64,000 nt of DNA. It comes from Rhizorhabdus phycosphaerae. GTDB lineage: Bacteria; Pseudomonadota; Alphaproteobacteria; Sphingomonadales; Sphingomonadaceae. Within the stretch, counting starts at the first letter, position 1; the number at the start of each line of letters is the position of its first letter. The DNA lies in contig NZ_CP049107.1 in assembly GCF_011044255.1 (NCBI RefSeq), positions 434,001 to 498,000 on the forward strand, read 5' to 3'. The notes beneath the pieces are model-generated. The model made no database searches, was not told the origin of the DNA, and saw only the letters and a program-made list of their open reading frames with translations. A program made the position numbers and the translations under genes. Of this stretch, positions 58,134-64,000 are shown one piece after another.

Positions 58134-60107
58134 TCAAAACCGCCCCCTGACACCGGCATAAATGCTGCGACCGAGCGCCCCGTAGCGGTAGGCGGTCATA
58201 TAGCCTTCGTCGAAGAGGTTTTCGGCGCGGGCGAACAGGCGAACCTGATCCGAAAGCGCGAGTTCGGCACGGAGATCGACGAGCATATAGTCGTCCAGCC
58301 GCTGGCTGTTGGACGCATTGTCGTAGCTATGACCCGACCAGCGCACCGCAACTCCGGTGGTGAGTCCGAACGGCCACGCATAGCTGATCGACCCGTTGGC
58401 CTGCTGACGCGGGCGACGAGGCAGCCACTTGCCGAAATTGGCGCTGCCGGGGGAGCGGTCCTCGGCGATCGTCCAGCTATAGTTGGCATCGATCGACAAG
58501 CCGGCCAGCGGATTCAGGCTGGCCTGAGCCTCCAGGCCCCTCGCCTTGGCCCGTGAGACGTTCTGATAATAGCCGAGCCGACGGATCGACGTGCCGGGCT
58601 GGAAGCAGAGCGGCGTGTTGGAACTGCTCGCGCAGCCGATATAAACGATCAGATCGCGGCTCGTCCGGTCGAACCAGACCGCGCCGATCTGGAGCTTGTT
58701 GCCGAACAGGCGTTGTTCGGCGCCCGCCTCCCAACCATGCGCGCGTTCCGGTGCGAGCGCGTCGTTCCCATATTCGGAGTAGAGCTGGTACAGGGTCGGC
58801 GCCTTGAAGCCTTCGCCATAGCTGGCCCTGATCCTCGTGCCCGTCGGCAGGTTGACGATACCGCCCGCCGAGAACAACGTCTTGCTGCCGAAGCGCGCAT
58901 GGTCGTCATGGCGCATGCCGGCGTTCAGCGTCAGGCCGGTGACCGGCTGCAGGCTGAGTTGTCCATATATGCCAGTGATCTCGCTCTTCCCGCGCACCGG
59001 CGCCGGCACTGGGGTCGACAGCGCTGCGGGCGGCGAGACGCTACGAAAGCGGGAGCGCTCGTTCTCAACCCCGACGAGGAGGATGTCCTGCTCGGTTATC
59101 GCGAAGCTGCCCTGATATTCGAACCGCTGGTTGCGCCCGGCGGCGTCGAAGGTCTTAGTCCGCTGATTGCGCGGGTCGTAATTGTCGCGGTCGGTATCAG
59201 TATAGCCATAAGCGAAGCGGTTGCGCAGGCGCTTGTCGAACATGTCGACGTTCAGCCCGGCATAGCCGACGAACTCCCGGTTCGTACCATAGGCCGGGTT
59301 GTCGGCACCGACGGCGTCGAACTCGTTCCGCCCGCGCGAATAATAGCCGCGCACATCGGCGCTGATGGTCTCGCTGATCTCCAGTTCGGCGCGTCCGGAC
59401 AGGTTGCGATTGCGATAGCCGTCGCGTTCGCGGCCGCCGAAGGACGAGGCGAATGCCGAGATGCCGTCGGTCGTGAAGGCCTGCGCGCCGACCCGCCAGG
59501 TCAACCGACCCTGCTTGCCGCCGAGCGCCGCCCGGGCGCTCGCGGTCTCGCGCGATCCCGCCTCAAGGTCGAAGCTGCCTTCCAGCGGAGCCTTGGGAAG
59601 CGGGGTCACGATGTTGACGACACCACCAATTGCCTGGCTGCCCCACAGGATCGACTGCGGACCGCGCAGCACCTCGATCCGGGCGGCATCGCCGATGAGG
59701 AGATTGGAGAAGTTGAACCCACCCCCCGTGGACGAGGGATCGTTGAGCTTCACGCCATCGATCACGACGACGGTCTGGTCGCTTTCTGCGCCCCGAATGC
59801 GGAGCGACGTGGAGCTTCCGTATCCCCCGTTGCGGTGGATGCTCACGCCGGGCGTGCGCAGCAGCAACTCGCTGACGCCGATGTCCTGGTTGCGGTCGAT
59901 CGCGGCCTTGTCGAGCAGCGTGATCGATTCCGGCACGCGGTCCAGGCTCAGCGGAAGCCGGGTCGCGGTAACCAGAATGGCTTCCGCATCGGTAGCGGGG
60001 TCCGGCGGCGGAGCCTCCTGGCCATCGTCAGCCAGAGCAGCCGAAGTCGCGGATGAGAGAAGCAGGCAGAATAAAGACAGTTGTTTCAGCACAAATGGGC
60101 ACCCCAT
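58134..60107 (-). CDS. btuB: BtuB-type TonB-dependent cobalamin receptor
   Basis: About 657 residues. A signal peptide (LKQLSLFCLLLSSATSAALA) is followed by the TonB box ILVTATRLP and the plug with LLRTPGVSIHRNGGYG, RIRGAESDQTVVVIDGVKLN and GPQSILWGSQAIGGVVNIVT. The barrel ends in YAGVRGRF with a terminal aromatic. It is much shorter than the two island receptors, as expected for BtuB. A cobalamin riboswitch lies upstream, supporting cobinamide/cobalamin uptake. The start is uncertain: ATG as given or a GTG five codons later, neither with a clear ribosome site. Confidence 0.95.
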   Translation of the reverse strand: MGCPFVLKQLSLFCLLLSSATSAALADDGQEAPPPDPATDAEAILVTATRLPLSLDRVPESITLLDKAAIDRNQDIGVSELLLRTPGVSIHRNGGYGSSTSLRIRGAESDQTVVVIDGVKLNDPSSTGGGFNFSNLLIGDAARIEVLRGPQSILWGSQAIGGVVNIVTPLPKAPLEGSFDLEAGSRETASARAALGGKQGRLTWRVGAQAFTTDGISAFASSFGGRERDGYRNRNLSGRAELEISETISADVRGYYSRGRNEFDAVGADNPAYGTNREFVGYAGLNVDMFDKRLRNRFAYGYTDTDRDNYDPRNQRTKTFDAAGRNQRFEYQGSFAITEQDILLVGVENERSRFRSVSPPAALSTPVPAPVRGKSEITGIYGQLSLQPVTGLTLNAGMRHDDHARFGSKTLFSAGGIVNLPTGTRIRASYGEGFKAPTLYQLYSEYGNDALAPERAHGWEAGAEQRLFGNKLQIGAVWFDRTSRDLIVYIGCASSSNTPLCFQPGTSIRRLGYYQNVSRAKARGLEAQASLNPLAGLSIDANYSWTIAEDRSPGSANFGKWLPRRPRQQANGSISYAWPFGLTTGVAVRWSGHSYDNASNSQRLDDYMLVDLRAELALSDQVRLFARAENLFDEGYMTAYRYGALGRSIYAGVRGRF

Positions 60108-60249
60108 GACGAAGGGGCCGCGCCTGCTAGGGGTGTTCCGGCCATCAAGGCACGACACATCCCCGCGCGAGGCACGGTCCAGACATGTCGTCTCTCGGGT
60201 TTACCCCCGTCCGCCCGGCACACCCTGTCCGCGCGAAGGACGACCGCGA
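60108..60249 (-). other. btuB leader between riboswitch and coding region
   Basis: 140 bp of GC-rich leader with no supported open frame. It probably holds the expression platform of the upstream riboswitch (masking of the btuB ribosome site or a terminator), which I cannot resolve by eye. Confidence 0.5.
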
Positions 60250-60415
60250 CGGGCAGGTCTCCTGGCTTGCGGGTCAACGCCGTGTTCGCGCCGCCTTCTC
60301 AGGATCGATCGATCCCAATGGCATGTGGCACGATGGCTCGCCGCTCACAGTTGCAGGGGCAGCCGGGGTCTCGAACCCCGTTCCCTTTTCATCCCCGTCT
60401 CCGGGGAACCTGTCG
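60250..60415 (-). promoter_or_regulatory. Cobalamin riboswitch upstream of btuB
   Basis: On the minus strand the order GGTTCC, GGGGATGAAAAGGGAAC, CCCCTGCAACTGTGAGC and the 3' B12-box GCCAGGAGACCTGCCC matches the AdoCbl riboswitch aptamer. It lies between the ATPase stop and btuB and should turn off btuB and the linked cob genes when cobalamin is ample. Confidence 0.95.
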
Positions 60416-60457
60416 CAAGCGGGTCGTTACCGCAGTGCAGCGGCGGGCGTCAATCGT

Positions 60458-61231
60458 CTATCCGCGGCCCAGGGCGATCACCGACTGCACCCCGTCTGCG
60501 TGGTCGAGATAGGCCTTGATTCCATAGACTTCCGACAGGTTTCTCGAGGTCATCACAGCATCGGGCGGCCCGTCGGCGACGACCCTTCCGCGATTCATCA
60601 ACAACAACCGGCCGCAATGGCGGGCGGCCATCGTCAGGTCGTGGAGCACGACGACGACCAGCGCACCTTCCCGTGCCTCGCGTTCCAGAAGGGTCATCAT
60701 GTCGATCTGATGCCCGGGGTCGAGCGCTGCGAGGGGTTCGTCGGCCAGCAATCCGCCCGCCCCTACCGCCAGCGCGCGCGCCATCATCACCCGGGCACGT
60801 TCGCCGCCGGAAAGTTCGGTCACCGTGCGCTGTGCGAGATGCACGACCTCGGTCCGCTGCATCGCCTCGTTCACCGCTTCGCGATCGAGTTCGCTCATCC
60901 GCGACAGCGGGCCGATATAGGGCAGCCTGCCAAGCGCGATCAGACGCTCGACGGTCAGCGGCCAGTGGAGATTCTGGCCCTGCGGGAGATAGGCGAGCTT
61001 GCGCGCCCGATCGCCCGGGGGAATATCTTCGATCCGGCGCCCGTCGGCCCTGACTTCGCCCGATACCGCCGGGAGCAGCCCGAGCATCCCCCGAACGAGC
61101 GTGGACTTGCCTGCGCCATTGGGGCCGATGATCCCGATCAGCTGACCGCCGGCCAGATCGGCGGTGACCCCGCTGACCACCTCCCTGTCATCCAGGGCCA
61201 GCACGAGGTCGCGAAGAGAGATCGTCACCAT
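60458..61231 (-). CDS. btuD: ABC transporter ATPase (BtuD/FecE type)
   Basis: 257 residues. It has Walker A GPNGAGKST at about residue 37, LAYLPQGQN (Q-loop), signature LSGGERARVMMARALAV and Walker B LLADEPLAALDP, with H-loop VVLHDL. It belongs to the iron-siderophore/haem/cobalamin importer group (FecE/BtuD). No intact permease or binding-protein gene is next to it; the 7-bp overlap upstream is with a decayed permease end. GGGAG lies 8 bp before the ATG. Specificity for corrinoids is inferred from the cobO-bluB operon and riboswitch. Confidence 0.93.
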   Translation of the reverse strand: MVTISLRDLVLALDDREVVSGVTADLAGGQLIGIIGPNGAGKSTLVRGMLGLLPAVSGEVRADGRRIEDIPPGDRARKLAYLPQGQNLHWPLTVERLIALGRLPYIGPLSRMSELDREAVNEAMQRTEVVHLAQRTVTELSGGERARVMMARALAVGAGGLLADEPLAALDPGHQIDMMTLLEREAREGALVVVVLHDLTMAARHCGRLLLMNRGRVVADGPPDAVMTSRNLSEVYGIKAYLDHADGVQSVIALGRG

Positions 61232-61395
61232 GTGCGGCGCTCCCGGAGAGGATGGGCGATGAAGACCGACACACCCCGAAAGGCCGTCACCACAGCCGGT
61301 TTGCATTTGTAGTAAGTGGGTAGCAGGCGGACCAGCATGTCGGCGAGGGTCAAGCGCCACGCGCCGCCGAGTATCAGCGGCGTGGTTCCATGTCC
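61225..61395 (-). pseudogene. Remnant of a BtuC/FecCD-type permease C-terminus
   Basis: The about 56 codons before the ATPase translate to a peptide resembling the last two membrane segments of FecCD permeases: ILGGAWRLTLADMLVRLLPT, then KPAVVTAFRGVSVFIAHPLR and ERRTW followed by a stop that overlaps the ATPase start by 7 bp, as in intact btuC-btuD pairs. No start codon or upstream part of the gene is present, because the frame runs straight into antisense/alternate frame of bluB. This looks like a deletion leaving only the 3' end. Confidence 0.6.
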
Positions 61396-61504
61396 GGTAA
61401 CCGAAGACTGATGGACGGCATCCGTGTTATCAGCATGTCGCAAGCGTGGATCGTCCATGGCACCCCGGACCATCTCCGCGTCCCGCAGGCGATTGCGGCG
61501 GCAA

Positions 61505-62143
61505 TCACACGACATGGACATTCTCCTGCCAGGCGGCGCGATCCTGCCACCCCCGCCGCTCGAGTTCCGGCCGGTCGTCCGCAGCCTCGGCATGGCCCAG
61601 GCACAGCAGCCCGACCAATGTCCACGCCGTCGGGACGCCGAGCAGCGTCGCCACATGATCGGGACGCAAGACTGAGACCCACCCCAGGCCGATTCCCCGC
61701 GCCCGCGCTGCGAGCCACAGCGTGTGGATCGACAGGACGACCGAATAGCGCAGGGCCTCGGGCATGGTGACCGCCCCCAGGCGACGGCCGCGCTCCCCCT
61801 CCTCGTCGCAGAAGACCGCCAGGATTTCGGGTGCCTCGCGTAGACCGTGAAGCTTGAGCGCGGCATAGCGGGCCCGCAAGAGCGGGTCGCCATATCGACG
61901 CCCCGCTTTGGCGACCTCTTCATCGGCATGCTCGGCCAGCGCCGCCCGCACGCCTGCAGACCGGACGCGCACATAGCGCCAGGGCTGGGCATTGCCGACC
62001 GAGGGCGCCAGCTGGGCAAGGCGGAGAAGATCGGCGACCACCGGTTCGGGCAAAGGCGTGTCACGAAAATGCCGGACGTCGCGCCGCCAGCGCAGCAACA
62101 ACTCCAACGCGTCGGGAAGCTCCGGCGGCCACGGCTCGGACAT
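61505..62143 (-). CDS. bluB: 5,6-Dimethylbenzimidazole synthase
   Basis: 212 residues of nitroreductase-like fold. It has LLLRWRRDVRHFRDTPLPE at the N-terminus, LAPSVGNAQPWRYVRVRSAG, LAARARGIGLGWVSVLRPDH and LCLGHAE, the typical BluB set. It fragments reduced FMN with O2 to form DMB, the lower ligand of cobalamin. The ATG lies 2 bp after the cobO stop; a TTG two codons upstream is an alternative. Confidence 0.93.
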   Translation of the reverse strand: MSEPWPPELPDALELLLRWRRDVRHFRDTPLPEPVVADLLRLAQLAPSVGNAQPWRYVRVRSAGVRAALAEHADEEVAKAGRRYGDPLLRARYAALKLHGLREAPEILAVFCDEEGERGRRLGAVTMPEALRYSVVLSIHTLWLAARARGIGLGWVSVLRPDHVATLLGVPTAWTLVGLLCLGHAEAADDRPELERRGWQDRAAWQENVHVV

Positions 62144-62145
62144 GG

Positions 62146-62754
62146 TCAATATTCGATGCCGGGCTGGGCGCGGACGTTCTGATCGCGAAAGGGGTGTTTG
62201 ACCAGGGTCATGTCGGTGACAAGGTCCGCCATGTCGATCAGCGGCTGCGGCGCGTTCCGGCCCGTCACGATGACATGCGTCATTGGCGGCTTCGTCCGCA
62301 GCACCTCGATCACTTCCTCGACGGGCAGATACCCATAGCGCAGCACGATGTTCAGCTCGTCGGCGAGCACGAGCTTGTAGGTCGGATCGGCGATCATGCG
62401 CTTCACCTCATCCCAGCCAGCGCGCGCCACTTCGATGTCGCGGGAGCGATCCTGCGTATCCCAGGTGAAGCCCTCGCCCATCGGCTTGAATTCGACCAGT
62501 TCGGGAAACTGATCGAACACGACCTTCTCACCGCTGCCCATCGCGCCCTTCACGAACTGGATCACGCCGACTTTCATGCCGTGGCCGATCGCCCGGATGA
62601 CCATGCCAAGGGCGGCGGAGGTCTTGCCCTTGCCGGTGCCCGTGTGGACGACGATCAGTCCTTTCTCGACGGTTTTGCCAGCGATCTTGCGCTCCTGGGC
62701 GGCCTGGAGCCGGACCATCTTCTCCTTATGCTCTTCGTCGGTACGGGCCTTCAT
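62146..62754 (-). CDS. cobO: Cob(I)yrinic acid a,c-diamide adenosyltransferase
   Basis: 202 residues, CobA/CobO type. It has an N-terminal basic helix KARTDEEHKEKMVRLQAAQE, the P-loop VVHTGTGKGKTSAALGM at about residue 35, LADELNIVLRYGYL and VIVTGRNAPQPLIDMADLVT. It adenosylates corrinoids. AAGGGAG lies 8 bp before the ATG. It is the first gene after the second cobalamin riboswitch and is followed at once by bluB. Confidence 0.96.
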   Translation of the reverse strand: MKARTDEEHKEKMVRLQAAQERKIAGKTVEKGLIVVHTGTGKGKTSAALGMVIRAIGHGMKVGVIQFVKGAMGSGEKVVFDQFPELVEFKPMGEGFTWDTQDRSRDIEVARAGWDEVKRMIADPTYKLVLADELNIVLRYGYLPVEEVIEVLRTKPPMTHVIVTGRNAPQPLIDMADLVTDMTLVKHPFRDQNVRAQPGIEY

Positions 62755-63039
62755 GCGGCCTGCTCCCTTAGGGGACTGGGGTTTCTGGACGTCGAAGCGG
62801 ATATCGCGGTGAAGGCTCGTTCGGGCATCATCTTTCCCCGGCGCCGTCGACGACAGGCGGGGCGCGCGGCCGCAGACGGTGGAATCCGCCCGTGCGACGA
62901 CCGGCCGTCTTCCCCGGACAGGCGCCAGCGCCGACGGAAGAACCGGCCGCGCGGCCCCGGCCGCACTGCTTCGTCGCTCAAACGGAGAAAAAACCGTGCC
63001 GTGGCCATCCCCTGGACCAGGCAAGAGCGACCGAGCGCT
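62755..63039 (-). other. Long leader between riboswitch and cobO
   Basis: 285 bp of very GC-rich sequence without a supported gene. It presumably contains the riboswitch expression platform; a TTTTTT run occurs on the minus strand near 62988 and could belong to a regulatory terminator. Confidence 0.45.
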
Positions 63040-63237
63040 GGCAGGTCTCCTGGCTCACGGGTCAGGGCATGATGTGCGGCCTTCCCAGACACCCATCGGG
63101 ATCCAGTGGCCTGTGCCGCCCCGGTAGGGAAGGCACGCTGCACATCGCGCTCGCCGCTTACAGTTGCAGGGACAGCCTCGGATTCGGGAGCGTCAGCACC
63201 CTCACCGCGTTCCCATTTTAAGCCCTTTCGGGCACCG
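63040..63237 (-). promoter_or_regulatory. Cobalamin riboswitch upstream of cobO
   Basis: On the minus strand: GGTGCCC, then AAAATGGGAACGCGGTGAGG, CCCTGCAACTGTAAGCGGC and the B12-box GCCAGGAGACCTGC. It is the same aptamer architecture as the btuB riboswitch, with a longer peripheral segment. It controls the cobO-bluB-ATPase unit. Confidence 0.95.
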
Positions 63238-63339
63238 GCGCGATCTGGCGAGGCCGGAGAAATCCTCCGGTCTCTCGGATGTCATAAGAGAAGGCGGCGC
63301 GCCTGCCAAGCCGGCGCGTCGACGCTTACAGGCAGAAGC

Positions 63340-64000
63340 TCAGGCGGAGAGCTGCGCCAGCTGCGTCCGGACCGCCGCAATCGCATCGGCAGCTCGGGCA
63401 CCGTCCGGCCCGCCGCCCTGTGCCATGTCCGGCCGCCCCCCGCCGCCCTGCCCGCCCAGCGCCGCGACGGCGGTCTTGACGAGATCGACTGCGCTGACAC
63501 GGTCGACCAGATCGGAGGTCACACCGGCCGCGACGCTCGCGCGGCCCTCGTTGACCGCAACGATCATCGACACGCCCGAACCCAGGCTGGCCTTCGCCTC
63601 GTCGACGAGGCCGCGCAGGCCCTTCGGGTCGAGGCCTTCGACATGCTGCGCCAGGAAGGCCACGCCACCGATGCTTTCGGGACCGGCGGCCTCTGCCTTG
63701 CCGCCACCGCCGAGGGCCAGCGCCTTCTTGGCATCCGCCAGTTCGCGTTCGAGCCGGCGCCGCTCCTCGACCAGCGCCGCGATGCGGGCGGGTAGCTCGT
63801 CGGGCGACGTCTTGAGGGCGGCCGCTGCCTCCTTGAGCTTTTCGTCGCGCTGCGTGAACCATTGCCGCGCGCTTTCGGCGGTCAGCGCCTCGATACGGCG
63901 GACGCCGCTAGACACGGCGCTCTCGCCTACGATCTTGAACAGGGCGATGTCGCCCAGCGCGGAGACATGGGTGCCGCCGCACAGTTCCACCGAATAATTC
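63340..64000 (-). CDS. alaS: Alanyl-tRNA synthetase, C-terminal part (cut by window edge)
   Basis: The visible 219 codons end the protein; the frame runs off the window (N-Y-S-V-E-L-C-G-G-T-H). They contain the editing-domain zinc motif CGGTH with FKIVGESAVSSGVRRIEALT, a coiled-coil linker (LVEERRRLERELADAKKAL) and the DHHA1 C-Ala domain with LGGQGGGGRPDMAQGGG. It charges tRNA-Ala and clears mischarged tRNA. It is a core gene unrelated to the neighbouring cobalamin unit. Confidence 0.97.
   Translation of the reverse strand, partial: NYSVELCGGTHVSALGDIALFKIVGESAVSSGVRRIEALTAESARQWFTQRDEKLKEAAAALKTSPDELPARIAALVEERRRLERELADAKKALALGGGGKAEAAGPESIGGVAFLAQHVEGLDPKGLRGLVDEAKASLGSGVSMIVAVNEGRASVAAGVTSDLVDRVSAVDLVKTAVAALGGQGGGGRPDMAQGGGPDGARAADAIAAVRTQLAQLSA

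Noticed and set aside
62751-63143. A 130-codon minus-strand frame over the cobO leader
   Set aside because: It overlaps the riboswitch aptamer and shows no protein features.
63254-63270. CCGGAG/CTCCGG hairpin as the alaS terminator
   Set aside because: Only a 6-bp stem and no T-tract on the minus strand.
1-64000. CRISPR arrays, tRNA/rRNA genes, insertion sequences, integrase or attachment sites
   Set aside because: None seen on either strand by reading; no transposase or integrase motif among the open frames, so there is no direct sign of how the island was acquired.

Overview
The window is about 64 kb of GC-rich DNA from an alphaproteobacterium, most probably a sphingomonad (Sphingomonadaceae). 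The reasons are the abundance of TonB-dependent receptors with an IVVTARKREE-type N-terminus, the GPH/MFS transporters, the many exported hydrolases, the very compact ATGA/TGATG-coupled operons, and the truncated cobalamin salvage cluster. The identification rests on protein style only; no rRNA or tRNA is present.

Positions 1 to about 51.3 kb form one large catabolic island. It starts inside a hydantoinase-A gene (hyuA-hyuB-isocitrate-lyase-like-alcohol dehydrogenase), followed by an IclR-type regulator, the only transcription factor I can see in the window. Next is a minus-strand operon (Tat-exported flavin amine oxidase, PuuE-type deacetylase, flavin monooxygenase, aldehyde dehydrogenase, HNH protein). 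It is divergent from an alpha/beta hydrolase-leuC-leuD-isochorismatase-SDR operon. From 16.4 to 51.2 kb come four Tat-exported DUF1838 proteins, two paralogous TonB receptors, two GPH-type and two other MFS transporters, and about nine alpha/beta hydrolases or esterases. The same stretch holds two copies of a methyltransferase plus small-partner module, an LLM flavin monooxygenase, an AllA-family protein, an FAD-linked oxidase, a second Tat-exported amine oxidase, a c-type cytochrome and a DUF1330 protein.

An inverted repeat close to TCTATCCG-N5-CGGACAG recurs in front of nearly every transcription unit of the island: two copies 21 bp apart before iclR, then single copies at about 11.79, 16.34, 25.03, 27.90, 32.09, 38.77, 42.85 and 51.32 kb. 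Most lie 55-100 bp from the start codons they face, and they sit near the middle of the divergent promoter regions. I read this as one regulon, probably run by the IclR protein. The enzyme mix (hydantoinase/lactamase-type HyuAB, allantoinase-type deacetylase, AllA family, carbamoylsarcosine-amidase-type hydrolase, two amine oxidases) suggests breakdown of a nitrogen-containing, probably cyclic and esterified compound. Import through the TonB receptors and some periplasmic processing are implied. The carbon may leave through a LeuCD-type hydratase and an isocitrate-lyase-type lyase. The substrate cannot be named from sequence.

From 51.4 to 63.2 kb lies a late-step/salvage cobalamin locus on the minus strand in two riboswitch-headed units. 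The first is cobO-bluB-(decayed btuC remnant)-btuD-like ATPase. The second is btuB-DUF1636-cobT-alpha-ribazole phosphatase-cobS-cobC-cbiB-cobQ-cobU. The window ends inside the 3' part of alaS.
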